The notes beneath the pieces were generated by a model. The model saw only the letters and a list, made by a program, of their open reading frames with translations, did no database searches and was not told the origin of the DNA. From an uncultured beta proteobacterium (GTDB lineage: Bacteria > Pseudomonadota > Gammaproteobacteria > Burkholderiales > Burkholderiaceae_C), in contig CAIVXG010000073.1 of the NCBI GenBank assembly GCA_903909815.1, positions 1-39,436 of the forward strand: 39,436 bases of DNA. The letters are read 5' to 3'. The position numbers and the translations under genes were made by a program. The first letter of the stretch is position 1; each line of letters begins with the position of its first letter. Shown piece by piece: positions 16,000-25,833 of this stretch.

Positions 16000-16422
16000 C
16001 TAATCCACCAATTCGGCTAGAGCCTTGGCATAGCGGTTCGCATGCGAACGCTCGGCCTTGGCCAGGGTTTCAAACCAGTCGGCGATCTCGTCGTGACCTT
16101 CGTCGCGAGCGGTCTTGGCCATGCCCGGGTACATGTCGGTGTACTCGTGCGTTTCGCCAGCCACTGCGGCCTTCAGGTTGTCGCGGGTCGGGCCGATGGG
16201 CAAGCCCGTGGCCGGGTCACCGCATTGTTCGAGCCACTCCAGGTGCCCGTGCGCGTGGCCGGTCTCACCTTCAGCGGTGGAGCGAAACAGCGCTGCCACG
16301 TCGTTTTGGCCTTCGATGTCGGCCTTGTTTGCGAAATACAGGTAACGGCGATTGGCCTGGGACTCGCCTGCGAAGGCGGCCTTGAGGTTGTCTTCCGTCC
16401 TGGAGCCTTTGAGTGCTGCCAT
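16000..16422 (-). CDS. Rubrerythrin (diiron domain only)
   Basis: The 140-residue protein is a ferritin-like diiron rubrerythrin. ATG 16422 is preceded by AGGAGA at six bases. Ligands visible are Glu20 ([11 protein letters not shown]), Glu53 and His56 ([10 protein letters not shown]), Glu90 (VAGETHEY), and Glu124 and His127 ([11 protein letters not shown]), forming the two ExxH half-sites expected. The C-terminal rubredoxin domain of classical rubrerythrins is absent; the protein ends ALAELVD. Rubrerythrins reduce hydrogen peroxide to water in the cytoplasm, and this one must get its electrons from a separate carrier. It is the first gene of the minus-strand cluster. Confidence 0.92.
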   Translation of the reverse strand: MAALKGSRTEDNLKAAFAGESQANRRYLYFANKADIEGQNDVAALFRSTAEGETGHAHGHLEWLEQCGDPATGLPIGPTRDNLKAAVAGETHEYTDMYPGMAKTARDEGHDEIADWFETLAKAERSHANRYAKALAELVD

Positions 16423-16707
16423 GGAAATCTCCTGGTGAATAAAAAAACGAACGCGTTTGCCATGGCGGTTGCCCGCCAAGGACAGTGCGAAGATACCCCA
16501 AGAAGATGTCGTTGGTGATGAGGTCGATCAATCCCCGTCATTACCAAAACCTATCGCCATCGAAAAATCGATATTCTTTTTCTTCCATCGAGTGGCATCG
16601 CCCTGCGTTGCCCCCGGGGTGCCCGGTAAAATCGGTCTCACCCCTCCACTTGGCCACGAACAGCGTCGCTTGGCCAGCGTTGTTCCCCACTTTTCCATTG
16701 GTTCCAA

Positions 16708-19700
16708 ATGACTGAAACCCCGCAACAGCCCGGACTGCAATCCCTGTCCAAATCGTTCGAACCCGCCGCGCTCGAAGCGCATTGGGGCCCAGAGTGGGAA
16801 GCGCGCGGTTACGGACAGGCGGGTTTTCGCGGCAGCAAGGCGCCCAAGGCGGGAGCACCGGCGTTCTCGATCCAGCTGCCGCCACCGAATGTGACGGGCA
16901 CGTTGCACATGGGGCACGCATTCAACCAGACCATCATGGACAGCCTTACGCGCTACCACCGCATGCTGGGCGCCAACACCGCCTGGATTCCCGGCACCGA
17001 TCACGCCGGCATCGCCACGCAGATCGTGGTCGAGCGCCAGTTGCAGGCCCAGGGCATCAGCCGCCACGACATGGGGCCCACGCCGGCCGAGGCGCGCAAG
17101 AACTTCGTCGCCAAGGTGTGGGAGTGGAAGGAGAAGAGCGGCAACACCATCACCACGCAGATGCGCCGCATGGGCGACTCCGTGGACTGGAGTCGCGAGT
17201 ACTTCACCATGGACGACAAGCTCTCCAAGACGGTCACCGAGACCTTTGTGCAGCTGTACGAGCAGGGCCTGATCTATCGGGGAAAACGCCTGGTGAACTG
17301 GGACCCGGTGCTGCAAAGCGCGGTGAGCGACCTGGAGGTGGAGAGCGCCGAGGAAGACGGCCACATGTGGCACATCGCCTATCCGCTGGCCGACGGTTCG
17401 GGCTCGTTGACGGTGGCGACGACGCGGCCTGAGACCATGCTGGGCGACGTGGCGGTGATGGTGCACCCGGAAGATGAACGCTATGCGCATCTGATCGGTC
17501 ATTGGGTCACGCTGCCGCTGTGCAATCGAAACATCCCCGTGATCGCCGACGACTATGTGGACAAGGCTTTCGGCACCGGCGTGGTCAAGGTCACGCCCGC
17601 GCATGACCAGAACGACTACGCCGTCGGTCAGCGGCATCAACTGCCGATCATCGGTGTGCTCACGCTGGACGCCAAGATCAACGAACTGGCGCCCGAGGTC
17701 TACCGCGGTCTGGACCGCTTCGTCGCGCGCAAGAAGGTCGTCGCCGACCTGGAAGCCTTGGGCCTGCTGGTCGAGGTGAAGAAGCACAAGCTGATGGTGC
17801 CGCGCTGCGCCCGCACCGGTCAGGTGATCGAGCCCATGCTCACCGATCAATGGTTCGTGGCCATGAGCAAGGTGAGTGATTCCGACCCCACGCGCAAGAG
17901 CATCGCACAAAAAGCGATAGACGCCGTGCAATCAGGCGAGGTGAAGTTCGTGCCTGAAAACTGGGTCAACACCTACAACCAGTGGATGAACAACATCCAG
18001 GACTGGTGCATCAGCCGCCAACTGTGGTGGGGACACCAAATCCCGGCCTGGTACGGCACAAGTGGCGAACTGTTCGTGGCACGCAGCGAAGATGAGGCGC
18101 GCGCCAAGGCCACGGCCGCGGGATACTGCGGCGACTTGAGGCGCGATGAAGACGTGCTCGACACCTGGTACTCATCCGCACTGGTTCCCTTCTCCACCAT
18201 GGGCTGGCCCAACACCGTAGCGCCGGAGCGTGGCGGGCTTGGACGCAGCGATTTCGCAAGCGAAGCGCGTATGAGCGAGGCCGAGTCCGCTGCGATCCGG
18301 GGCGTTGCCCCGACGCTCGGCACTGGCGGGTCCTCGCTGCCCCCCGAGGGGGCCTTGGGCGGCCCGTCGGCGCTCACACCAGGTCTGTCGGACTACGACC
18401 TGTATCTGCCGTCCAGCGTGCTCGTCACCGGCTACGACATCATCTTTTTCTGGGTGGCGCGCATGATCATGATGACCACGCACTTCACCGGTCGCGTGCC
18501 GTTCAAGCATGTTTACATCCACGGCCTGGTGCGCGACGCGCAGGGCCACAAAATGAGCAAGAGCGAGGGCAATGTGCTCGACCCCGTGGACCTGATCGAC
18601 GGCATCGCCTTGGCGCCGTTGCTGGACAAGCGCTGCGAGGGGCTGCGCAAGCCCGAGACCGCGCCTACGGTGCGCAAGAACACGCAAAAGGAATTCCCCG
18701 AAGGCATACCGGCCTTTGGCGCCGACGCGTTGCGCTTCACCTTTGCCTCCCTGGCCTCGCTGGGACGCAGCATCAACTTCGACGCCAAGCGCTGCGAGGG
18801 CTACCGCAACTTCTGCAACAAGCTGTGGAACGCCACGCGCTTCGTGCTGATGAACTGCGAAGGCCAGGATTGCGGTTTGAATGACCACACGGGGGACCAG
18901 TGTGACGGTGGCGGTTATCTCGAGTTCAGCGCGCCGGATCGCTGGATCGTCTCGCTGCTGCAAAAGACTGAAAGCCAGGTGGCTCAGAGTTTTGCCGATT
19001 ACCGCATGGACAACGTGGCGAACACGATCTACCAGTTCATCTGGGACGAGTTCTGCGACTGGTACCTGGAAATCGCCAAGGTGCAGCTCAACACTGGAAA
19101 CGCCGCCCAGCAGCGCGCCACACGCCGCACATTGATCCGCACGCTGGAAACCATGCAGCGGCTGGCGCATCCCATCATCCCCTTCATCACTGAAGAGCTT
19201 TGGCAAAAGGTCGCGCCCGTCGCTGGTCGTCAAGGCGAATCCATCGCCGTCGCCGCTTATCCGATTTGCCAGCCCGAGCGCATCGATGAAGATTCAATAG
19301 CCCACGTCGCCAAGCTCAAGGCACTGGTCGACGCCTGCCGCAACCTGCGCGGCGAAATGAGCGTCTCCCCCGCCACCCGACTGCCGCTGTTCGTGCTGGC
19401 CTCCACGCCCGAAGAACTGGCGTTCATGCAGAGTTCGGCGCCGGTGCTGCAGGCCCTGGCCAAGCTGAACGAGGTCAAACTTTTCAGCGACGAGGCCGCC
19501 TGGGCGGCTGCGGCGCAGGCCGCCCCCGTGGCCGTGGTGGGCCAGGCGCGCATCTGCCTGCACATGGAGATTGACGTGGCTGCGGAAAAAGTGCGTCTGG
19601 GCAAGGAAGTGACACGCCTGGAAGACCAGATCTCCAAGGCCGAGACCAAGCTAGGAAACGAAGCTTTTGTTGCCAAGGCACCCGCCGCCGTTTTGGAGCA

Positions 19701-19773
19701 AGAGCGTAAACGGATGGACGAGTTCACTGCGACGCTGAACAAAGTACGCGAGCAACTGGCACGCCTGGGCTGA
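16708..19773 (+). CDS. valS: Valyl-tRNA synthetase with an in-frame insertion
   Basis: The 1021-residue class I synthetase charges tRNA(Val). The HIGH-type motif is HMGHAFNQT near residue 70, and the KMSKS motif lies in [13 protein letters not shown]. An editing domain lies between, with [17 protein letters not shown]. The anticodon-binding domain and a C-terminal coiled coil ([23 protein letters not shown]) close the protein. The segment [13 protein letters not shown] after KMSKS is usual in betaproteobacteria. About 56 residues between MGWPNT (498-503) and [17 protein letters not shown] (561 on) look foreign: Gly/Ala/Ser/Pro-rich, with [10 protein letters not shown] encoded by a dispersed C/G-rich repeat. 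The catalytic motifs remain, so the enzyme should still be active. Start is ATG 16708. Confidence 0.96.
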   Translation: MTETPQQPGLQSLSKSFEPAALEAHWGPEWEARGYGQAGFRGSKAPKAGAPAFSIQLPPPNVTGTLHMGHAFNQTIMDSLTRYHRMLGANTAWIPGTDHAGIATQIVVERQLQAQGISRHDMGPTPAEARKNFVAKVWEWKEKSGNTITTQMRRMGDSVDWSREYFTMDDKLSKTVTETFVQLYEQGLIYRGKRLVNWDPVLQSAVSDLEVESAEEDGHMWHIAYPLADGSGSLTVATTRPETMLGDVAVMVHPEDERYAHLIGHWVTLPLCNRNIPVIADDYVDKAFGTGVVKVTPAHDQNDYAVGQRHQLPIIGVLTLDAKINELAPEVYRGLDRFVARKKVVADLEALGLLVEVKKHKLMVPRCARTGQVIEPMLTDQWFVAMSKVSDSDPTRKSIAQKAIDAVQSGEVKFVPENWVNTYNQWMNNIQDWCISRQLWWGHQIPAWYGTSGELFVARSEDEARAKATAAGYCGDLRRDEDVLDTWYSSALVPFSTMGWPNTVAPERGGLGRSDFASEARMSEAESAAIRGVAPTLGTGGSSLPPEGALGGPSALTPGLSDYDLYLPSSVLVTGYDIIFFWVARMIMMTTHFTGRVPFKHVYIHGLVRDAQGHKMSKSEGNVLDPVDLIDGIALAPLLDKRCEGLRKPETAPTVRKNTQKEFPEGIPAFGADALRFTFASLASLGRSINFDAKRCEGYRNFCNKLWNATRFVLMNCEGQDCGLNDHTGDQCDGGGYLEFSAPDRWIVSLLQKTESQVAQSFADYRMDNVANTIYQFIWDEFCDWYLEIAKVQLNTGNAAQQRATRRTLIRTLETMQRLAHPIIPFITEELWQKVAPVAGRQGESIAVAAYPICQPERIDEDSIAHVAKLKALVDACRNLRGEMSVSPATRLPLFVLASTPEELAFMQSSAPVLQALAKLNEVKLFSDEAAWAAAAQAAPVAVVGQARICLHMEIDVAAEKVRLGKEVTRLEDQISKAETKLGNEAFVAKAPAAVLEQERKRMDEFTATLNKVREQLARLG
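18217..18384 (+). repeat. Repeat-derived insertion inside valS
   Basis: A stretch of roughly 168 bases, a multiple of three, interrupts the conserved ValS sequence. Its distal part (18334-18353, TCGCTGCCCCCCGAGGGGGC) recurs exactly at 33082-33101 between two other genes. It also contains the hairpin CGGGGCGTTGCCCCG. Boundaries are judged from protein conservation and are approximate. Confidence 0.65.
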
Positions 19774-19808
19774 ACCGCACCCGCAGCGGGTTGATCTGCG
19801 ACTGCGGT

Positions 19809-19833
19809 ACTCGTGGATTGCCGCGCTGCCCGT
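19809..19833. repeat. Partial copy of the dispersed palindromic repeat
   Basis: ACTCGTGGATTGCCGCGCTG matches the centre of the repeat at 25834-25922 (TTCGTGGATTGCCGCG), but the outer arms are missing. It lies between the convergent valS and tusA genes. Confidence 0.5.
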
Positions 19834-19839
19834 CTATGT

Positions 19840-20067
19840 TTAACGCCGCCGCAGCACGTGGATGAAGTCCGCACCCAGGGTCTGTTGCTCCAGCAACTCG
19901 TTGCCAGTCTGGCGCGCAAAAGCCTGGAAGTCGCGCACTGAGCCCGCATCTGTGCACAGCACCTTGAGCACCTGGCCGCTCTGAATTTCAGCCAGCGCCT
20001 TTTTCGCCTTGAGGATGGGCAGCGGGCAGTTCAGGCCGCGGGCGTCGAGTTCTTTGTCGATGTTCAT
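19840..20067 (-). CDS. tusA: Sulfur carrier protein TusA
   Basis: The 75-residue protein begins MNIDKELDARGLNCPLPILK and shows the CPxP motif with acceptor Cys14, followed by a helix KAKKALAEI and the strand QVLKVLCTDAGS typical of the TusA/SirA fold. TusA receives persulfide sulfur from IscS and passes it on for 2-thiouridine at tRNA position 34, molybdenum cofactor and other pathways. An in-frame GTG at 20079 would add four residues; ATG 20067 is preferred. The gene is alone, convergent with valS and divergent from the transglutaminase-like gene. Confidence 0.9.
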   Translation of the reverse strand: MNIDKELDARGLNCPLPILKAKKALAEIQSGQVLKVLCTDAGSVRDFQAFARQTGNELLEQQTLGADFIHVLRRR

Positions 20068-20147
20068 TGAGTGTTCCACGGGATGGTTCCATTTTACTCA
20101 GGGCGCAGCGGGCGTCGCATCGAGCCTCAACTTGCTAGTATCGCGCC

Positions 20148-21011
20148 ATGCGCATCCATCTGCACCATGTCACCCATTACCAGTACGACCGCGCGGTCAC
20201 GCTGGGGCCACAGATCGTGCGCCTGCATCCCACACCACACTGCCGTGCACGCATCGCCTCCTACGCGCTCACCGTGCAGCCGTCCGGGCACTTCATCAAC
20301 TGGCAGCAGGACCCGTTGGCGAACCACCTGGCACGCCTCGTGTTCACCCAGCCCACGGCCGAGTTCCGCTTGAGCGTGGACATGGACGTGGAATTGGTTT
20401 GCAGCAACCCCTTCGACTTCTTTCTGGACCCACTGGCGGGACAGTTTCCGTTCGCCTACAGCGCTCGCGATGTCCAGGCCCTGGCGCCCTATCTGGCATG
20501 CGACGGCGCTGGTGCGGACGTGTTGCGCGCTTATCTGAAAAAAAATGGGGCGGAGCCACAGCCCACGCTGGATTTTCTGGTGGCGCTGAACCAGCAGGTG
20601 CAGCGCGACATTCGCTATCAGGTACGACTGGAGCCCGGCGTGCAGACGCCCACGCAGACGCTGGGTATGGCCAGCGGCTCCTGTCGCGACTCGGCCTGGC
20701 TCCTGGTGCAGTTACTGCGCCTAAGCGGTCTGGCGGCGCGCTTTGTCTCGGGCTATTTGATCGACATCGACCCCAGCGCCAGCGCAGCGCACCCGCCCCT
20801 GGATACATCGCAGTTGCACGCCTGGTGCGAGGTCTATTTACCGGGCGCGGGCTGGATCGGCTTGGATGCGACCTCGGGCCTGCTCACCGGCATGGGCCAC
20901 ATCCCCTTGGCCTGCGCGCTACAGCCCGAAGGCGCCGCACCTGTGGAAGGCGCCACCGACGTGGCGCAGGTGCAGTTCAGTCACCGCATCGAACTGACGC
21001 TCGCGCACTGA
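20148..21011 (+). CDS. Transglutaminase-like cysteine protease family protein
   Basis: The 287-residue protein has an N-terminal bacterial-transglutaminase domain (residues 1-85, MRIHLHHVTHYQYDRAVTLGPQIVRLHP) and a transglutaminase core at about 145-260. Catalytic Cys179 is in SGSCRDSAWLL, His224 in LHAWCEVYLPG and Asp240 in IGLDATSG, so the triad is intact. No signal peptide is seen, so a cytoplasmic location is likely. In many bacteria this domain is fused to, or next to, a large DUF2126 protein and alpha-E/circularly permuted ATP-grasp proteins; none of those is here. It probably acts as a peptidase or amidase rather than a crosslinker; the substrate is unknown. Confidence 0.87.
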   Translation: MRIHLHHVTHYQYDRAVTLGPQIVRLHPTPHCRARIASYALTVQPSGHFINWQQDPLANHLARLVFTQPTAEFRLSVDMDVELVCSNPFDFFLDPLAGQFPFAYSARDVQALAPYLACDGAGADVLRAYLKKNGAEPQPTLDFLVALNQQVQRDIRYQVRLEPGVQTPTQTLGMASGSCRDSAWLLVQLLRLSGLAARFVSGYLIDIDPSASAAHPPLDTSQLHAWCEVYLPGAGWIGLDATSGLLTGMGHIPLACALQPEGAAPVEGATDVAQVQFSHRIELTLAH

Positions 21012-21080
21012 GGCACGCATACCGGGTCGATCGCGATAATCGCAGGCTTCAGCAGCCCCCGTTAGCCAATCGCTTCATTC

Positions 21081-21473
21081 ATGTCGCTCCAAATCAAACC
21101 GCCCTCAACCACGCTGCACGCCAGACTGCATCGCGCAGCTCTGGTCGTTCTGGCCATCGGCATGGTGGCGGCCACCTCGATCTGGTTTCTTGCCCCAAGC
21201 GCTTCCGGCGATGCCGTTTCCGCCAGCGGGTTATCGGCTGTCGGCGCAGGCGCCATGACCCAGCGCGAGGAATTCGAAATCGAGAAAGTGGGAGGTAAAG
21301 CCGCAGTCTATGTCGCCAAGTTCGATCGCTGGCTCACCCGCCTTTTTCACGGCAAGAATCTTGCCGGCCTGATTGCCGTGATCAGCCTGCTGGTCGCGTT
21401 CGTCTGCTGGCGCGAATCCCGTTGGCAACGGGACCAGCACGAATTCGAGCTGAGCGAAAAGTCTGCGGCTTAG
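21081..21473 (+). CDS. Small membrane protein of unknown function
   Basis: I do not recognise this 130-residue protein. Two hydrophobic segments are visible, at about 19-37 (ALVVLAIGMVAATSIWFL) and about 94-109 (LAGLIAVISLLVAFVCW). Between them is a polar stretch, SQREEFEIEKV-like (TQREEFEIEKVGG), and the C-terminus is charged (RESRWQRDQHEFELSEK). The likely form is a two-helix inner-membrane protein with both ends cytoplasmic. It lies 69 bases after the transglutaminase-like gene and 50 bases before ridA on the same strand. Confidence 0.6.
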   Translation: MSLQIKPPSTTLHARLHRAALVVLAIGMVAATSIWFLAPSASGDAVSASGLSAVGAGAMTQREEFEIEKVGGKAAVYVAKFDRWLTRLFHGKNLAGLIAVISLLVAFVCWRESRWQRDQHEFELSEKSAA

Positions 21474-21523
21474 CCCGCCGTTCAAAACCCTTCCCATGCC
21501 AGTCAACCCCTAGGAAATCCACC

Positions 21524-21982
21524 ATGAGCATCTACGCCAAACTCCAATCCCTGAACATCACGCTGCCACCCGTGGCCACACCCGCCGCGGCCTATGTGCC
21601 CTTCGTGCAGACCGGGAAGCTGGTGTTTTTGAGCGGCCACATCGCGAAGAAGGATGGCAAGGTTTGGGCCGGTCAATTCGGCAAGAACATCGGCACCGAG
21701 GAGGGCAAGGCGGCGGCACGCGCCGTGGCGATTGACCTGCTGGGGACGCTGCACGCCGCCGTCGGCGATCTGAGCCGCGTCAAGCGCATCGTCAAAGTGA
21801 TGTCGCTGGTGAACTCCACCGGAGAATTCACCGAGCAGCATCTGGTGACCAACGGCTGCTCCGAATTGTTGGGCGAGGTGTTCGGCCCCGTTGTCGGCGC
21901 CCACGCCCGCAGCGCCTTTGGCGTGGCCCAGATTCCGCTGGGCGCTTGCGTGGAAATCGAGCTCATCGCCGAAGTGGATTGA
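21524..21982 (+). CDS. RidA family protein (YjgF/YER057c/UK114)
   Basis: The 152-residue protein starts at ATG 21524 with a TAGGAAAT ribosome site. It shows LVFLSGHIAKKDGKV, a long helix with ARAVAIDLLGTLHAAVGDLSRVKRIVKVM, and the C-terminal HARSAFGVAQIPLGACVEIELIA. Arg129 sits where archetypal RidA proteins have the arginine needed for hydrolysis of 2-aminoacrylate and related imines, and Glu follows in VEIE. It is longer than E. coli RidA (128 residues) and closer to the subgroup of about 150 residues, for which the physiological substrate is less clear. Confidence 0.9.
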   Translation: MSIYAKLQSLNITLPPVATPAAAYVPFVQTGKLVFLSGHIAKKDGKVWAGQFGKNIGTEEGKAAARAVAIDLLGTLHAAVGDLSRVKRIVKVMSLVNSTGEFTEQHLVTNGCSELLGEVFGPVVGAHARSAFGVAQIPLGACVEIELIAEVD

Positions 21983-22006
21983 GCCGGACAAAGGCGCTGC
22001 TGCGCA

Positions 22007-23260
22007 TCAAGAGCGCGCCCTGATCACCCCCGCCTCGATCGCCAGGCCCAGGCCCACGCTGCCAAACTTGTCGCCCTCCACCATCCGGGCATGAGGCACT
22101 GCGCTGGCGCAAGCTTGGCGCACAAAGGGCAGCGATGAGGTGCCGCCGGTCAGAAACAGCGTGTCGATCTGCTCGGCGCCAACGCCCGAGGCACGTACGC
22201 AGTCGCGTATGCACTGGCCGATCTTCTCGGTCAGTGCCGCCACACCCTGTTCAAAATCAAGGCTGTTCACGGTCACCTGCAAATGCTCGTCCACATAGGG
22301 CAGACTCAGGCTCACCTCGTGCGCACTGGAGAGCGCAATTTTTGCGCCTTCCACGTCGCTGGCAAGCTGGTGCCCCGAGCGCTCGCGTACCACGCGCAGC
22401 AGCCGATGGACCAGATCAGGCTTTCCCGCCAGCAGATGCATTTCCTTCAATTCGCTGGCCGTCTTGCGGCCATACAGCAAGGCGATGCGATGCCAGGTGG
22501 CCAGGTCAAAGTAGGGAGAAGATGGCAGTTCCAGTTCGCCGCGCTTGCGGTAATGCGTCTTGTAGCCCAGGTGCGGCATGACCTGACCCAGGCTGAGCCA
22601 TTTGTCGAAATCCGTGCCGCCGATGTGAACACCGCTGTTGGCCAGGATATCGCTGCGCCGATCGGTCTTGCGCTGCGCCCGGGGTGAAACCCGGACCACG
22701 GAAAAATCCGAGGTACCGCCTCCGATGTCGGCGATCAGCGCGATCTCCTCACGGCTCACGCTTGATTCATAGTCGAGCGCGGCGGCGATCGGTTCGTATT
22801 GAAAATGGACCTGCTTGAAGCCGCAGGCCTTGGCAATCGATTCAAGCTGCTGCTGCGCCATCCGATCGAGCCGGGCGTCATCGTCGACAAAGAACACCGG
22901 GCGGCCGATCACCACTTCATCCAGTTCGGCTCCGGCTTCTAGTTGCGCCAACGCCTTCAGGTGGGCGAGGAATTTTCCGATGATGTCCTTCAGGCTGATG
23001 CGTTCATGGCCGATTTCGGTCGACTCCTCGATCAGGCTGCTGCCCAGCACGCTCTTGAGCGAGCGCAGCAGTCTGCCGTCGTAGTGGTTCGTGTACGCGG
23101 CAATGGCCTCGCGTCCGAACTGGACCTTGTCGTCCTCCAGGTTGAAGAAAATGGCGCTGGGAATGGTCAGGTTTCCCGTCTCCAGCGGGATGAGCCTGGG
23201 CCCCTGCGGGGTCGCCAGGCCGACGGTGGAGTTGGAGGTGCCAAAGTCAATCGCGATCAC
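22007..23260 (-). CDS. Short Hsp70-family protein (YegD-like)
   Basis: About 417 residues from GTG 23260; an upstream in-frame start is possible, but the actin-like fold begins here with VIAIDFGTSNSTVGLA. The other ATP-binding signatures are IADIGGGTSDFSVV (phosphate 2) and LFLTGGTSSLPFVRQ (adenosine). FQYEPIAAALDYE is the connect region. The C-terminal substrate-binding domain of DnaK is absent, as in E. coli YegD, which it resembles in length and block order. It is therefore unlikely to be a classical chaperone. It is the last gene of a minus-strand run after parC, from which a palindromic repeat separates it. No DnaJ or GrpE gene is near. Confidence 0.85.
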   Translation of the reverse strand: MIAIDFGTSNSTVGLATPQGPRLIPLETGNLTIPSAIFFNLEDDKVQFGREAIAAYTNHYDGRLLRSLKSVLGSSLIEESTEIGHERISLKDIIGKFLAHLKALAQLEAGAELDEVVIGRPVFFVDDDARLDRMAQQQLESIAKACGFKQVHFQYEPIAAALDYESSVSREEIALIADIGGGTSDFSVVRVSPRAQRKTDRRSDILANSGVHIGGTDFDKWLSLGQVMPHLGYKTHYRKRGELELPSSPYFDLATWHRIALLYGRKTASELKEMHLLAGKPDLVHRLLRVVRERSGHQLASDVEGAKIALSSAHEVSLSLPYVDEHLQVTVNSLDFEQGVAALTEKIGQCIRDCVRASGVGAEQIDTLFLTGGTSSLPFVRQACASAVPHARMVEGDKFGSVGLGLAIEAGVIRARS

Positions 23261-23336
23261 GGGAATGGAAATCCAAATCCGGCCATTTTCACCGATGGGC
23301 TTAAGACTGCTGCATGAACACCCGTCCACCCCTTCC

Positions 23337-23420
23337 CGTCATTGCGAGGCCGTAGGCCGTGGCAATCCATCTCGGCGCGCCACACAATCCCTGGATTGCC
23401 GCGCTTCGCTCGCAACGACG
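23337..23420. repeat. Dispersed palindromic repeat, copy 3
   Basis: CGTCATTGCGAG opens and CTCGCAACGACG closes the element. Inside, GGCAATCCA pairs with TGGATTGCC. It lies between parC and the Hsp70 gene, both on the minus strand. Confidence 0.8.
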
Positions 23421-23432
23421 ACACCTTGGGTG

Positions 23433-25784
23433 CTACTCCAGTCTGGAAATGCGCATCGGTTTGAAGCCCAGATCGGCCGCCTTTCCCTTGCGCGCGCGCG
23501 CTGCTCTGGCATTGTTCAGGCTGCGGATTTCCAGCGTTTCATCGCGCTCCTTGGCGCCGCGTCCGATACCTTCGATGCGCACGCTGCGGGTGTAGGCCGC
23601 CGCGCCCGCCAGGCTGTCCTTTTCCTCCAGGTCGATCAACATCAGGCCGCGCCCGCCCTTGTTCATGGCCTTGAGTTCCGCGATCTCGAAGGTCAGGATG
23701 CGCCCTCCGGTGGAAGCGCAGGCGACATGCGTGGCCACTGGCAGCGGCGCAGCGGCCGTGCTGCCGCTCACATGCGAGGGGCAGCACAGGCTTTCACCGG
23801 CGTTGCAGGTCACGAAGGCTTTGCCCGCTTTATGGCGCGAGCTCATGTCTTCCACGCTCGCCAGGAAGCCGTAACCGGCCGAGCCGCTCAGCAGCAGCGT
23901 CGCATTCCCAGGCCCGGCGAAGTAGTACGCCACCTGGGTTCCTGGCTCCAGATCGATGAGTGTGGTCACGGGCTGACCGTCGCCGCGCGCACCGGGCAGC
24001 AGAGACACGGCAACGGAATAGACCCGGCCCTGGTTGCCGAATACCAGCAAGGTGTCAACCGTGCGGCACTCAAAGGTTCCATACAGTCCGTCTCCGGCCT
24101 TGAAGGCAAAGCTCGATGCTTCATGACCGTGACCGCTGCGCGCGCGCACCCAGCCCTTCTGGCTCACCACCACGGTCACCGGTTCGTCTACCACCTTGAC
24201 TTCGACCACGGCCTTTTTCTCGGCCTGGATCAGCGTGCGGCGCGGGTCGGCGAACTGCTTGGCGTCGGCCTCGATCTCCTTGATCATCAAGCGGCGCAGG
24301 GCCGCGGGGCTGCCCAGGATTTCTTCCAGTCGGCCCTGCTCCTCGCGCAGGTTTTTGAGCTCCTGCTCGATCTTGATGGCCTCCAGCCTTGCCAATTGGC
24401 GCAGGCGGATTTCCAGGATGTCTTCGGCCTGACGGTCGCTCAGGCTAAAACGCTCGATCAGCGCCGCCTTGGGCTCGTCCGAGCGGCGGATGATGGCGAT
24501 CACCTCGTCGATATTGAGCAGCACGATCTGCCGCCCCTCCAGGATGTGCACGCGGTCCAGCACCTTGTTCAAGCGGTGCTGGCTTCGGCGTTGCACCATG
24601 TTCTGGCGAAACTCGATCCACTCCAGCAACATCTTGCGCAGCGACTTCTGCACCGGGCGCCCATCCAGCCCGATCGCCGTCATGTTGACGGGCGACGAGC
24701 TCTCCAGGCTGGTATGCGCCAGCAAGCTGTTGATGAGTTCGCTTTGTTCGATGCGGCTGGTCTTGGGCTCGAACACCAAGCGCACGGGCGCATCCTTGTT
24801 GGACTCGTCGCGCACCACGTCCAGCACCGCCAGCAGGCTCGCCTTGAGCTGCGTCTGTTCCTGGCTCAACGCCTTCTTGCCCGCCTTGACCTTGGGATTG
24901 GTGATCTCCTCGATCTCTTCCAGCACGCGCTGCGTGCTCACGCCGGGGGGCAGTTCCTGCACCACCAGCTGCCACTGGCCGCGCGCCAGTTCCTCGATCT
25001 TCCAGCGCGCGCGCACCTTGAGCGAACCCCGTCCGGTGCGGTAGGCATCCGCGATGTCGGCGGCGCTGCTGATGATTTGCGCCGCGCCGGGATAGTCGGG
25101 GCCCGGGATGAGCGTGAACAGTTCGTCGTCACCGAGCTGCGGATTCTTGATCAGCGCGACGCAGGCGTCGGCCACTTCGCGCAGGTTGTGCGGCGGTATC
25201 TCCGTGGCCAGGCCCACCGCGATGCCGCTGGCGCCGTTGAGTAGGTTGAAGGGCAGGCGCGCCGGGAGTTGCCGCGGCTCCTGCGTGCTGCCGTCGTAGT
25301 TGGGGATGAACTCCACCGTGCCTTCGTCGATCTCGTCCAGCAGCAGGCTGGTGATGCGCGACAGGCGCGCCTCGGTGTAGCGCATGGCGGCGGCGCCGTC
25401 GCCGTCGCGGCTGCCGAAGTTGCCCTGGCCGTCGATCAGGGGATAGCGCTGCGAAAAGTCCTGCGCCATGCGCACCAGCGCGTCATACGCGGCCTGGTCG
25501 CCGTGCGGGTGAAAGCGGCCCAGCACGTCGCCCACGACGCGCGCGCACTTCACCGGTTTGGCGCCGGCGTTGCCATTGGCCCCGCCAAACCCCAGGCCCA
25601 TGCGCGACATGGAATACAGGATGCGCCGCTGCACCGGCTTCTGGCCGTCGCATACGTCGGGCAAGGCGCGGCCCTTGACCACGCTCAGCGCGTATTCGAG
25701 GTAGGCGCGCTGGGCGTAACTTGCCAGGCTGGGGGTCTCGTCGCTGTCGGCTGGCAGCAACTCCAGGGTCACTTGATCAGTCAT
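23433..25784 (-). CDS. parC: DNA topoisomerase IV subunit A
   Basis: The 783-residue protein is the breakage-reunion subunit. It contains [29 protein letters not shown] and the quinolone-determining region [16 protein letters not shown]. The catalytic tyrosine is Tyr136 in [14 protein letters not shown]. The tower and coiled-coil regions follow, and the C-terminal part (after about 500) carries degenerate beta-propeller blades, including [13 protein letters not shown]-like and [21 protein letters not shown]. The pinwheel is closer to ParC than to GyrA, and parE lies immediately upstream on the same strand. With ParE it decatenates daughter chromosomes. Residues at the two main resistance positions are Gln97 and Asp101 (E. 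coli Ser80 and Glu84). Confidence 0.95.
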   Translation of the reverse strand: MTDQVTLELLPADSDETPSLASYAQRAYLEYALSVVKGRALPDVCDGQKPVQRRILYSMSRMGLGFGGANGNAGAKPVKCARVVGDVLGRFHPHGDQAAYDALVRMAQDFSQRYPLIDGQGNFGSRDGDGAAAMRYTEARLSRITSLLLDEIDEGTVEFIPNYDGSTQEPRQLPARLPFNLLNGASGIAVGLATEIPPHNLREVADACVALIKNPQLGDDELFTLIPGPDYPGAAQIISSAADIADAYRTGRGSLKVRARWKIEELARGQWQLVVQELPPGVSTQRVLEEIEEITNPKVKAGKKALSQEQTQLKASLLAVLDVVRDESNKDAPVRLVFEPKTSRIEQSELINSLLAHTSLESSSPVNMTAIGLDGRPVQKSLRKMLLEWIEFRQNMVQRRSQHRLNKVLDRVHILEGRQIVLLNIDEVIAIIRRSDEPKAALIERFSLSDRQAEDILEIRLRQLARLEAIKIEQELKNLREEQGRLEEILGSPAALRRLMIKEIEADAKQFADPRRTLIQAEKKAVVEVKVVDEPVTVVVSQKGWVRARSGHGHEASSFAFKAGDGLYGTFECRTVDTLLVFGNQGRVYSVAVSLLPGARGDGQPVTTLIDLEPGTQVAYYFAGPGNATLLLSGSAGYGFLASVEDMSSRHKAGKAFVTCNAGESLCCPSHVSGSTAAAPLPVATHVACASTGGRILTFEIAELKAMNKGGRGLMLIDLEEKDSLAGAAAYTRSVRIEGIGRGAKERDETLEIRSLNNARAARARKGKAADLGFKPMRISRLE

Positions 25785-25833
25785 GGATAAAGGTCGAAAA
25801 AAACATTGAAGGTCATCAAGGTTGGCACCGCAT

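Noticed and set aside
16528-17931. Minus-strand open frame (467 codons) opposite valS
   Set aside because: Shadow of valS; no ribosome site or protein similarity.
23091-25244. Long plus-strand open frame (717 codons) opposite parC and the Hsp70 gene
   Set aside because: Spans two real genes and a repeat on the other strand; no recognisable domains.
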